Positions 1 to 7,422 of a DNA stretch of 37,191 bases are shown piece after piece. Each line of letters opens with the position of its first letter. The stretch's first letter is position 1. The notes beneath the pieces are model-generated. The model was not told the origin of the DNA and made no database searches. It was given only the letters and a program-made list of their open reading frames with translations. The DNA is taken from the NCBI GenBank assembly GCA_007118095.1, contig SKSF01000221.1, positions 1-37,191 of the forward strand, given 5' to 3'. The position numbers and the translations under genes were made by a program. Source of the stretch: Dehalococcoidia bacterium (GTDB taxonomy: Bacteria; Chloroflexota; Dehalococcoidia; Tepidiformales; Tepidiformaceae).

Positions 1-2
1 AG

Positions 3-79
3 TGGTCGGGGTGCCCAGATTCGAACTGGGGACCTCTTCGTCCCGAACGAAGCACTCTACCAAGCTGAGCTACACCCCG
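3..79 (-). tRNA. tRNA-Pro (anticodon CGG), CCA encoded
   Basis: Read on the minus strand, the 7-bp acceptor CGGGGTG pairs with CACCCCG, followed by discriminator A and an encoded CCA (bases 5 to 3). The anticodon stem CTTCG/CGAAG encloses the loop TTCGGGA, giving anticodon CGG and proline identity. The T loop is TTCGAAT. It decodes CCG, a codon expected to be common at this GC content. It is the last gene of the minus-strand block and has its own candidate promoter just upstream. Confidence 0.97.
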
Positions 80-86
80 ACTGTGC

Positions 87-114
87 TTCATACTAACAGC
101 GATGCTGTTTTCAG
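87..114 (-). promoter_or_regulatory. candidate promoter of tRNA-Pro
   Basis: On the minus strand a TATGAA -10 hexamer (92 to 87) ends 7 bases before the mature tRNA 5' end. A weak -35, CTGAAA (114 to 109), lies 16 bases upstream. The spacer contains a perfect small inverted repeat, AACAGC-ATC-GCTGTT (95-109). That repeat might instead end transcription from the acetyltransferase gene. Assigned by eye. Confidence 0.4.
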
Positions 115-126
115 CCCATCCCGCTC

Positions 127-606
127 CTAACCCTGGCGCCCCAGCCGCTCGAGCGCGTCGCCGGTGACGCGGTAGGTCGTCCATTCGTCCATGGGCACGG
201 CGCCGAGGGACTTGTAGAACTGGATGGCAGGCTCGTTCCAGTCAAGCACCGACCATTCGAAGCGCCCGCAACCACGCTCGACCGCGATACGCGCGACCTC
301 CACCAGCAGGGCCTTGCCGTGCCCTTTGCCCCGGTGCTCCGGCCAGACGAAGAGGTCTTCAAGCCAGATGCCAGGCTTCCCCAGCCACGTGCTGAAGTTG
401 TGGAAGAACAGCGCGAAGCCGGTCACCGTGCCGCCATCGTCTTCGCAGAGCAACACTTCGGCATAGGGACGGGGCCCAAACAGGTTCCGCCGAAGCTCCT
501 CGCGGTCGAGCTGGACCGCATCGGGCTCACGTTCGTATTCGGCGAGCCCGCGGATGAGCGTGATGATGGTGTCCAGGTCGTCCCCGGTGGCGGGCCGCAA
601 TTGCAT
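127..606 (-). CDS. GNAT N-acetyltransferase, SSAT/diamine acetyltransferase-like
   Basis: A single GNAT fold of 159 residues that should transfer acetyl from acetyl-CoA to an amine. The pattern is that of the spermidine/spermine (SSAT, thialysine) group: LFGP-PYAEVL near residues 42-52, HNFSTWLGKPGIWLEDL at 69-85, the acetyl-CoA loop PEHRGKGHGKALL at 89-101, and DWNEPAIQFYKSLGA at 122-136. The length matches that group. ATG 606 has GAGGGA about 8 bases upstream. It lies 40 bases after thrB on the same strand and is probably cotranscribed. The substrate (polyamine or lysine analogue) is inferred from family resemblance. Confidence 0.88.
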   Translation of the reverse strand: MQLRPATGDDLDTIITLIRGLAEYEREPDAVQLDREELRRNLFGPRPYAEVLLCEDDGGTVTGFALFFHNFSTWLGKPGIWLEDLFVWPEHRGKGHGKALLVEVARIAVERGCGRFEWSVLDWNEPAIQFYKSLGAVPMDEWTTYRVTGDALERLGRQG

Positions 607-646
607 GGTCGATGTCCCTCGCGGGGTGTCGCGATGAAGCGCCAGG

Positions 647-1552
647 TCAGAGCGAGATGAGCTCCACTTTGGCGATCTCGGCGCCGTGGGGCGCCACGCG
701 GGTAATGATGGTGCGCCCGCCCATGTCCGCCGCCTTGAGCGTCTCGAGCATTGCCGTTGCCACGTCGCGTGCCGTCTCGTCCGTGGTAACGGCGGCGATG
801 CTGCTCCCGGCGCCGCTGAGCCACACGGCGTAGGCGCCAGACTGCTTCGCCGCGTTGAAAATGTCCGTGAGCGGTGGAAAGATCTGCGCCCGGTAGGGCT
901 GGTGCAGGCGGTCTTGCGTCGCTTCGTCCAATGCTTCGAGCTTTCCCGAGGCCATGGCGGCGACGAACAGGGCGGCGCGGCCGATATTGAACACAGCATC
1001 GGTGCGGCTGTAGGAATCGGGGAGGACTTTGCGCGCGTCGCGGGTAGACATCGAACTGTCCGGGATGAGGACGACAACGTGGATATTGTTTGGCACCCGC
1101 ACCGGTGCCCTGACGTACTCCCCTTCACGCTCGACGCACACCTGGAGCCCACCGAAGAGCGCGGGGCACGCGTTGTCCCCGTGCCCTTCCAGGTCGCTTG
1201 CAACTACCATGCAGGCCTCGGGGTCGAGGGGGTGTCCCTCCTTTTCGTTCGCCGCGAGCACGCCGGCGACACGGGCGACCGCACTGGCACCGAGCCCGCG
1301 GCCGAGGGGAATTGAAACGGTATAGCGCGCCTGCATGCCGGCCGGGGGCGTCTTTCCCATCCGCGCGTAAGCGCTGCGTACCGCGGTCAGCACCATCTTT
1401 TCGCCGACGTCCTCGGTCGGGGGCAGTTCCTCTTCGCTAAAGGTGACCGTAATTTCCGCGAACAGGTCGAGCGCGAGCCCAAGGGAGTCGAAGCCGGCTC
1501 CCAGGTTGGCACTTGTCGCGGGCACACGGACAGTGACAGCTACCGCATCCAT
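647..1552 (-). CDS. thrB: homoserine kinase (GHMP family)
   Basis: ThrB phosphorylates homoserine to O-phosphohomoserine with ATP in threonine biosynthesis, in the cytoplasm. The 301 residues begin with the family signature PATSANLGAGFDSLGLAL (residues 11-28). They carry the GHMP ATP loop IPLGRGLGASAVARVAG at 81-97, where one Ser of the usual GLGSSA is Gly-Ala. Length is normal. No thrA or thrC is visible, so the threonine genes are dispersed or outside the window. It follows mrpG after 89 bases and precedes the acetyltransferase, so it could be read from the antiporter operon or from its own candidate promoter. Confidence 0.95.
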   Translation of the reverse strand: MDAVAVTVRVPATSANLGAGFDSLGLALDLFAEITVTFSEEELPPTEDVGEKMVLTAVRSAYARMGKTPPAGMQARYTVSIPLGRGLGASAVARVAGVLAANEKEGHPLDPEACMVVASDLEGHGDNACPALFGGLQVCVEREGEYVRAPVRVPNNIHVVVLIPDSSMSTRDARKVLPDSYSRTDAVFNIGRAALFVAAMASGKLEALDEATQDRLHQPYRAQIFPPLTDIFNAAKQSGAYAVWLSGAGSSIAAVTTDETARDVATAMLETLKAADMGGRTIITRVAPHGAEIAKVELISL

Positions 1553-1582
1553 CTCAACTTCCCCGAGACGTCGTAAAGCGGT

Positions 1583-1610
1583 ATGGTAGCAAACCCCTGC
1601 TTCCCGCCAA
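1583..1610 (-). promoter_or_regulatory. candidate thrB promoter
   Basis: In the gap between mrpG and thrB the minus strand has TTGGCG (1610-1605), a 16-base spacer and TACCAT (1588-1583), about 30 bases before the thrB ATG. Assigned by eye and weak in both hexamers. Confidence 0.3.
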
Positions 1611-1637
1611 CCCGCGAACGGCCGATCCTCGCTACCC

Positions 1638-2048
1638 CTACCGGTCCTGTTCGATCAGCGCCGCTTCGATCTCCGCCAGCTCTTCTTCTTCCGCCGCGGT
1701 GAGCTCATGCGTCTCGCGGTCGTAGTGGCTGCCCAGCTCGTCTATCGCGGTGTGCCGCCAGAGGGGCACGCCCAGGAAGTACGCCGCGCGCGCCAGCATG
1801 TGCGCCGCCACCGGCGCTGTGATGAGCAGGAACACGATGACCGCGAGCGCCCGCGTGCCCACCTGCACCGATTCGAAATGCACCGCGACACCGGCGACCA
1901 TCAGCGCACTCCCGAGCGTCGCAGCCTTTGTGGTCGCGTGCATGCGGATCAGGAGGTCCGGCATGCGCAGGATACCGATGGCCGCGAGCAAGATGAGCCC
2001 CGCGCCCGCCAGGATCAGTGTGTGTTCGATCAACTCAAAGACGCCCAC
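1638..2048 (-). CDS. mrpG: Na+/H+ antiporter subunit MrpG (MnhG)
   Basis: A small membrane subunit of the Mrp antiporter complex, 136 residues. It has three hydrophobic stretches (about residues 8-28, 43-58 and 66-90) and the family segment GILRMPDLLIRMHATTKAATLG at 24-45, in part. An acidic C-terminal tail (residues 115-136, rich in Glu) extends beyond the usual core. The GTG at 2048 is preferred because GGAGG stands 7 bases upstream. A longer frame to 2198 is open, but its extra residues overlap mrpF and look like nonsense. It overlaps mrpF by 14 bases and is the last of the seven subunits. Confidence 0.9.
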   Translation of the reverse strand: MGVFELIEHTLILAGAGLILLAAIGILRMPDLLIRMHATTKAATLGSALMVAGVAVHFESVQVGTRALAVIVFLLITAPVAAHMLARAAYFLGVPLWRHTAIDELGSHYDRETHELTAAEEEELAEIEAALIEQDR

Positions 2049-2337
2049 TGCGCCGCCTCCGTGCAAGGGTGCTTCGCTCAAGGAAGGTGGCGAAGGCGAC
2101 AGTCGCGAGGAACGCGATGAGGCCGAGCGCAATTGCGACGTCGAGCAATGTGCCCTTGTCCGTCGCGATCGCATAAAGAGCGATGAAGCCGATGCCAATC
2201 ATGGTGATCATGTCGAGCGCCAGCACGCGGTCCGGCAGGCTCGGGCCCAGGAAGAGGCGGATGAACCCCAGCCCCAGCGCAATGCACAGCATGACCATCG
2301 CAATGATATGGACGGGATGGTCGACCGGGTCCGGCAT
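2035..2337 (-). CDS. mrpF: Na+/H+ antiporter subunit MrpF (MnhF)
   Basis: A three-helix membrane subunit of the Mrp complex, 100 residues. It contains the family motif FLGPSLPDRVLALDMIT (about residues 28-44) and hydrophobic segments at roughly 10-27, 42-60 and 67-87. MrpF carries a conserved acidic residue in the DRV-LD region. In B. subtilis-type systems MrpF has also been tied to cholate/Na+ efflux (established knowledge, not visible here). Its ATG overlaps the mrpE stop by one base, implying translational coupling. Confidence 0.93.
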   Translation of the reverse strand: MPDPVDHPVHIIAMVMLCIALGLGFIRLFLGPSLPDRVLALDMITMIGIGFIALYAIATDKGTLLDVAIALGLIAFLATVAFATFLERSTLARRRRSGRL

Positions 2338-2801
2338 TAGTTCAACACCTCCATGATGCGGCGCTCAAACCCGTCCTTGATGTACCGGCGAAACTCCTCC
2401 GGGTCGCGCAAATGCATCGTGTGGATATAGAGCACCGTCTGGTCGTCCGAGACGTCCATGGTCACACTTCCAGGCGTCAGCGACAGGATGTTCGCAAGCG
2501 CTGTCACCCCCAAAGAGCCCTTGATGTCGAGCGGCACGGCGACAACGCCGGCGCGGATATTCTCGTTCGGCGTGAGGATATCGACCGCCACGCGGACGTT
2601 CGCGACGGCAAGTTCCCAAAGGAAGAAGAGCAGAAACAGGAACAGCTTCCAGGTCCGCACAATGAGGCTGAGGCTCACCTGGCGGCGCAGCAGCAACACG
2701 AGAAAGCCCAGCACGGCTCCTTCGGCCAGGCTGAAGACGCTCAGGTCGCCCGTCATCGCCGTCCACGCCAGCGCCAGCACCAGGATCCAGAGGACGTTCA
2801 C
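2337..2801 (-). CDS. mrpE: Na+/H+ antiporter subunit MrpE (MnhE)
   Basis: A membrane subunit of the Mrp complex, 154 residues, belonging to the MnhE family. The N-terminal half is hydrophobic: helices at about 4-22, 24-38 and 49-70. It is followed by the conserved cytoplasmic half with NILSLTPGSVTMDVSDD (about 103-119) and YIHTMHL. MrpE is needed for full complex activity or assembly, whereas ion translocation resides in A and D. It overlaps mrpD by 4 bases. Confidence 0.93.
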   Translation of the reverse strand: MNVLWILVLALAWTAMTGDLSVFSLAEGAVLGFLVLLLRRQVSLSLIVRTWKLFLFLLFFLWELAVANVRVAVDILTPNENIRAGVVAVPLDIKGSLGVTALANILSLTPGSVTMDVSDDQTVLYIHTMHLRDPEEFRRYIKDGFERRIMEVLN

Positions 2802-4309
2802 TCGGGCTCACCTCCCAGCACCGCTGCAATATAGCCTGACGGATCGGCAAGCTGTTCGCCCGCGCGCTCCAGCAGTTCGAACACGGGCCCGGCCGCCACG
2901 CCCATGGCGACGCCCAGCGCTGCGAAGATCACCGCGGGGATCGTCATCACCAGCATGCCCGGCTGGCGGCGCCGCACCTGGAAGTCACCGGGCAGCTCCG
3001 CCGGATACGGTTTCCAGAACGCTTCGGCCCAGATCTTGGTCATCGAATACATGGTGAAGAGGCCCACCGCCAGGCTCACGCCGACAATGATGTAGTGCTC
3101 CGCTTCGAACCCCGCACGTGCGAGCGCGAATTTGCCGAAGAAGCCCGCGAGCGGCGGGAGCCCGGCCAGGCTGAATGCGCACAGGAAGAAGAGCAGCGTG
3201 ACTTCCGGGCTGTGCTTCGCCAGGCCACCGAGCTTCTTGAGTTCGAAGCTGCCCAGCAACCGGTGCGACAGGCCCGAGACGATGAAGAGCCCCGTCTTGG
3301 CGAACATGTTGTGGGCGACGAAGTAGATGGCTGCTGCATAGCCCAGCGGGGTGAAAAACGCGAGGCCCATCACCATGTAGCCAATCTGGCTCACGATATG
3401 GAACGAAAGGATCCGCCGGAATTCGTTTTGCGCCGCGGCACCAAGCACGCCCGTCACCATCGTGAACCCGGCCACCCAGATGAGCACATCCTGGACGTGC
3501 GCCTGGTCCTCCGCGAATAGCAGGCTGAACACGCGGATGAGCGCGTACACGCCGACTTTCGTCAGCAGCCCGGCGAAGAGCGCCGAGACCGCGACCGGCG
3601 GCGTGTGATAGGACGCCGGGAGCCACGAGAACACGGGGAACACCGCCGCCTTCACCCCGAACGCGACCAGGAACAACATGCTCACCACGAGCACCAGCCC
3701 CTCGTCCTCCACATCCCGCAGGCGGACGGCCAGGTCGGCCATGTTCAGCGTCCCGGCCATGCCGTAGACGAGCCCCACACCGGTCAGGAAGATGATCGAG
3801 GAGAGGAGGTTGAGCACCACGTACTTGATAGCGCCCTCCATCTGCGCGCGCGTGCCGCCGAGGCCCAGCAACACGAACGATGAGATGAGCAGCACTTCGA
3901 ACCACACATAGAGGTTGAACAGGTCACCCGTGAGGAAGGCGCCCATCACGCCCATCAGGAGGATGTTGAAGAGGGGGTAGTAGCCGTAGAGCGCCCTGCG
4001 GTCATCGATGGTCGCAGCCGAATAAATGGCCGCTGAAAAGCCGACGATCGCCGCGAGCAGGACCATGATGGCGCTGAACAAGTCCGCGACCAGGGTGATG
4101 CCGAAGGGCGCAGGCCAATCGGCGACCTGCGTCACGATGACGCGCTCGTCCCACACGACCACCATGAGCGCAATCCCGAGGCCGATCAGGATCGCGGCAT
4201 TGAGGATGGTGAGCGCGGCCTGCACGTGCCGCCAGCGCAGCACGGCGATAGCCAGGCACGCGAAAAGGAGCGGGACGAGCATGGGGAGGATGAGCAGGGC
4301 ATCGTCCAT
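2798..4309 (-). CDS. mrpD: Na+/H+ antiporter subunit MrpD (NuoL/M/N-like)
   Basis: A proton-translocating subunit of 503 residues, homologous to complex I antiporter-like subunits. About 14 hydrophobic segments are visible. Key residues fit the family: Glu138 in LYVWFEVLLISSF, Lys220 in AFGVKAAVFP, Lys251 in LLTKVGVYAL, and the stretch SWLPASYHTPPVAVSALFAGL between them. MrpD works with MrpA in exchanging cytoplasmic Na+ for external H+. The ATG at 4309 shares one base with the mrpC stop, and the 3' end overlaps mrpE by 4 bases. Confidence 0.95.
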   Translation of the reverse strand: MDDALLILPMLVPLLFACLAIAVLRWRHVQAALTILNAAILIGLGIALMVVVWDERVIVTQVADWPAPFGITLVADLFSAIMVLLAAIVGFSAAIYSAATIDDRRALYGYYPLFNILLMGVMGAFLTGDLFNLYVWFEVLLISSFVLLGLGGTRAQMEGAIKYVVLNLLSSIIFLTGVGLVYGMAGTLNMADLAVRLRDVEDEGLVLVVSMLFLVAFGVKAAVFPVFSWLPASYHTPPVAVSALFAGLLTKVGVYALIRVFSLLFAEDQAHVQDVLIWVAGFTMVTGVLGAAAQNEFRRILSFHIVSQIGYMVMGLAFFTPLGYAAAIYFVAHNMFAKTGLFIVSGLSHRLLGSFELKKLGGLAKHSPEVTLLFFLCAFSLAGLPPLAGFFGKFALARAGFEAEHYIIVGVSLAVGLFTMYSMTKIWAEAFWKPYPAELPGDFQVRRRQPGMLVMTIPAVIFAALGVAMGVAAGPVFELLERAGEQLADPSGYIAAVLGGEPE

Positions 4310-4671
4310 CAGCGCTCACCGTCCTCGAACTCGGTCGTCGTCATGTGGTCGGAGTCCTCGGAGCCGACAGACCGGTAGGCGCGGTAGATAAGCACCATGG
4401 CGAAGGCCAGCACGCCAAAGCCGATGACGATGGCGGTGAGCACGAGCGCCTGGGGCAGGGGGTCGCCATAGGGTTCGCTGAGCAGGGTTTCGCCTTCGTC
4501 GATGAAGGCCGGTTCGCCCCGCGTAAGCCCGGCAGCGGTGAAGATGAGGAGGTTCGTCGCATTGGTGAGGATCGCGATGCCCAGGACGACCCGCGCCAGT
4601 GCACGGCGCAGCATGAGGAACACGCCCGCCGCGTACAGCCCGCCGATGACGAACGCGAGGACGGTTTCCAT
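4309..4671 (-). CDS. mrpC: Na+/H+ antiporter subunit MrpC (NuoK-like)
   Basis: A NuoK-like subunit of 120 residues with three membrane helices (about 4-20, 26-48 and 73-95). The family segments GGLYAAGVFLMLRRALARVVLGIAIL (in part) and NATNLLIF are present, as is DPLPQALVLTAIVIGFG at about 69-85. The tail is hydrophilic and acidic. It starts one base after the mrpB stop, consistent with a tightly coupled operon. Confidence 0.94.
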   Translation of the reverse strand: METVLAFVIGGLYAAGVFLMLRRALARVVLGIAILTNATNLLIFTAAGLTRGEPAFIDEGETLLSEPYGDPLPQALVLTAIVIGFGVLAFAMVLIYRAYRSVGSEDSDHMTTTEFEDGER

Positions 4672-4672
4672 A

Positions 4673-5092
4673 TCAGTCCTCCTCCTCGGCCAGGGCGAAG
4701 ACGATGGTCACCACCACCCCCAGCACCGCGAGATAGACGCCGATATCGAAGAGCAGCGGCGTGCCGATGTGGATTTCGCGGTCGGCGATTTCCACGTCCG
4801 CCCAGCGCCCCGTCGCAAATGCGTCGCCCAGCAGCAGCGAGGGGATGCCGCTGATGGCGGCCAGCGCCATGCCCACGCCAATGAGCAGCCGAGAGTCGAT
4901 GACCAGGTTTTGCCGCGCACCCACAGCGCCGAACGCGATTGTGTAAAGCGCGAACGCAGAAGATGCGACGAGCCCGCCGGCGAACCCGCCGCCCGGTTCG
5001 TCGTGCCCGCGCCAGAGCAGGAAGAAGGAAAAGATCAGGAACAGGGTGACAAGCAGCAGCGACGTGGTTTTCAGGATCGTGGAGGAGGTCAT
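4673..5092 (-). CDS. mrpB: Na+/H+ antiporter subunit MrpB (MnhB)
   Basis: An MnhB-type subunit of 139 residues with four hydrophobic stretches. The family hallmark GHDEPGGGFAGGLV lies at about residues 29-42. The next conserved region follows at IAFGAVGARQNLVIDSRLLIGVG (in part), and FDIGVYLAVLGVV is near 114-126. It is a separate gene here, while in some archaeal-type Mbh systems the equivalent is rearranged. It overlaps mrpA by 4 bases. Confidence 0.94.
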   Translation of the reverse strand: MTSSTILKTTSLLLVTLFLIFSFFLLWRGHDEPGGGFAGGLVASSAFALYTIAFGAVGARQNLVIDSRLLIGVGMALAAISGIPSLLLGDAFATGRWADVEIADREIHIGTPLLFDIGVYLAVLGVVVTIVFALAEEED

Positions 5093-7407
5093 TGCTCATC
5101 CCCCTCCGGGTCACGCGCACGGTATTTGAGCAGCGCATAGGCGCCCAGCGCAGCGGCGCCAAGCACGACCACTTCGCCCAGGGTGTCGAGGATGCGGAAG
5201 TCGACCAGGATGACGTTGACCACATTCCGGCCAAAGGCTTCGGCATAAGCCGCTGCCGCGTAGAACTCCGAGACATCGGTGGGGCGGTCCGCATGAACCA
5301 CGCCAAGAACCAACAGGGTCATCGTCGCGCCCACGGCGAGCGAGAGGGCGGCATCACGGACCAGGACGCCGCGCCGCGCCTGCAACATCGGCCCCGGCAG
5401 ATGATAGAACACCAGCACGAAGAGAATGACAGTGAGGACATCGACCAGCAGCTGGGTCATAGCAAGGTCCGGTGCGCTGAAGACGAGGAAGATGAGCGCG
5501 ACGCCCACGCCGACCACTCCCACCGCCGTCACCGCGAAGAAGCGGTTGCGCGCCACCGCGGTCAGCACTCCGCCGCCCAGGACAAGCGCCCCCAGGAACC
5601 ATTCATAGAAATGCACGCCACCAACATCGAAGGCGAGCGGGACCCCCCCATTGGTGAACGCCGCGAGCGCCACCAGCCCGACCGTCGCCAGGGCGGTCGT
5701 CGCAACATACCGGCGCAGCCGGCCATGCTGCAGCTTCCGGGTCTGCCACGCCGAGCCGCGTTTGATGCCGACAAGGAACCCCTCGTAGCCGCGCGTGGGG
5801 CCGACAGTCCCGGCGACGCGCGATTCGACCGGCCAGGTGAGCGCGCGCAACTGCTCCCGGAAGAGATAGGCCACGATCCCGGCAGCGATCGTCATGGCGC
5901 TCACGGCCAGCGGCAGGTTAAAGCCGTGCCAGAGCGCCAGGCGCACTTCGAACTCTTCGCCCGCGACTGCCTGCGCCGCCGGTTCGATCAGCCATCCCTG
6001 CCCGAGCACCGGCGCCAGGCCCAGTACGACGCTTCCCAGGGCAAGGATGCCCGGCCCGGCCCACATGCTCGGCGGCGCTTCGTGCGGGTGTTTTGGTGGT
6101 TCGCCCCCCGCCTGGAAAAACGGGCGGATCGCGATGACGCCCGCGGCGACCACCAGCAGCGGGCTCGAAACAGCAACGACCGCGAGCAGGAGCCAGAACG
6201 CGCCCCACTCGTTCTCGAGCGTCGCTTCGAGCAACACTTCCTTGCCGATGAAGCTGAAAAGCGGCGGAAAGCCGCCCAGCGAAAGCGCACCGATGACCGC
6301 AACCGCCGCCGTGATAGGCATCGCCCGTGCGAGCTTGCCGAGGTGGCGGACGTCGCGCGTCCCCGCTTCGTGGTCGACCGCCCCGGCCATCATGAAGAGC
6401 GCACCCTTGTAGAGCGCGTGGGCGAGCAGGAAGGTCACCATGCCTTTGAGCGCCAGCTCGGTGCCCACGCCGAGCAGCATCACGAGCGTCCCGAGCGCGC
6501 TGAGCGTGGTGTACGCCAGGATGCGTTTCAGGTCGTACTGGTTGAGCGCCAGGTACGCGCCCAGCAACATCGTCGCGCCACCCGCGATCGATAACGCGGC
6601 CGTCCATTCCGTGGTGCCCCCCAGCGACGGGTTGACCCGCGCGAGCAGGAACACGCCTGCCTTCACCATCGTGGCCGAGTGGAGATAGGCGCTGACGGGC
6701 GTCGGCGCCTCCATCGCGCCCGGCAGCCAGAAGTGGAACGGGAACTGCGCCGACTTCGTCGCCGCGCCAATGAGCAGCAGCACCAGGATGGGCACATAAA
6801 GGTGGTGGTCGCGGACCACATCGCCGGCGGCGTTGATCTCGGCAATGCTCTGCGTGTCAGCCGCGATGCCCAGCAACACCAGGCCTGCCAGCATCGCCAG
6901 CCCGCCGCCCGCGGTGACGAGCAGCGCCTGCAGCGCCGCATCGCGCGACGCCTGGTACTCGTGCTTGTAGCCGATGAGCATATACGAGGTGACGCTCGTG
7001 AGCTCCCAGAAAACGAACAGCGTGACCAGGTTGTCGGCTGCCGTGAGCCCGAGCATCGCGCCCATGAAGGAGAGCAGGAACAGGTAGAAGCGCCCCAGCT
7101 TCGGGTCGCCCTTCAGGTACCCGGCGGCGTAGACCACGATGATGGCGCCGATGCCGGATATCAGCAGGCCGAACAGGCGGGACAGGCCATCGATGCGGAA
7201 CGAAAAGTCGACGCCGAGCGCGTCGATCCATGTCCACGAGACTGCCGCGACGTCGTCAGCGCCGAAAGCCAGCGACAGGTAGAAGGCGAAGACGGCGAGG
7301 GGGACAAGTGCGAGGAGATAGCCGCCATAGTGGCCGGCCCGTGCGACGACGAGCGGCGCTACTGCCGCGGCAGCAAATCCGCCGAGAACCGCGAGGGCGA
7401 TATCCAT
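5089..7407 (-). CDS. mrpA: Na+/H+ antiporter subunit MrpA (NuoL-like, with MbhD/E-like C terminus)
   Basis: The largest antiporter subunit, 772 residues, a normal MrpA length. Residues 1 to about 500 are NuoL-like with Glu135 (LFVFWELTSVTSYM), Lys218 (GAATKSAQFPFHFWLPGAM) and Lys249 (SATMVKAGVF), the expected translocation residues. Residues about 600-770 form the extra MbhD/MbhE-like part, with FSAPDLAMTQLLVDVLTVIL and the final LVDFRILDTLGE block. ATG 7407 lies 15 bases after the nhaA stop, so both sodium exporters are probably on one transcript. First gene of a complete A-G set. Confidence 0.96.
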   Translation of the reverse strand: MDIALAVLGGFAAAAVAPLVVARAGHYGGYLLALVPLAVFAFYLSLAFGADDVAAVSWTWIDALGVDFSFRIDGLSRLFGLLISGIGAIIVVYAAGYLKGDPKLGRFYLFLLSFMGAMLGLTAADNLVTLFVFWELTSVTSYMLIGYKHEYQASRDAALQALLVTAGGGLAMLAGLVLLGIAADTQSIAEINAAGDVVRDHHLYVPILVLLLIGAATKSAQFPFHFWLPGAMEAPTPVSAYLHSATMVKAGVFLLARVNPSLGGTTEWTAALSIAGGATMLLGAYLALNQYDLKRILAYTTLSALGTLVMLLGVGTELALKGMVTFLLAHALYKGALFMMAGAVDHEAGTRDVRHLGKLARAMPITAAVAVIGALSLGGFPPLFSFIGKEVLLEATLENEWGAFWLLLAVVAVSSPLLVVAAGVIAIRPFFQAGGEPPKHPHEAPPSMWAGPGILALGSVVLGLAPVLGQGWLIEPAAQAVAGEEFEVRLALWHGFNLPLAVSAMTIAAGIVAYLFREQLRALTWPVESRVAGTVGPTRGYEGFLVGIKRGSAWQTRKLQHGRLRRYVATTALATVGLVALAAFTNGGVPLAFDVGGVHFYEWFLGALVLGGGVLTAVARNRFFAVTAVGVVGVGVALIFLVFSAPDLAMTQLLVDVLTVILFVLVFYHLPGPMLQARRGVLVRDAALSLAVGATMTLLVLGVVHADRPTDVSEFYAAAAYAEAFGRNVVNVILVDFRILDTLGEVVVLGAAALGAYALLKYRARDPEGDEQ

Positions 7408-7422
7408 GCGCTGTGAGCTGCC

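Noticed and set aside
2035-2198. Longer start for mrpG at 2198
   Set aside because: The extra 50 residues are Arg/Ser-rich and overlap mrpF. The internal GTG 2048 has GGAGG at ideal spacing.
5092-6594. 500-residue plus-strand frame opposite mrpA
   Set aside because: Composition is Arg/Gln/His-rich with no domain. It is the antisense shadow of mrpA, whose residues and overlaps are clear.
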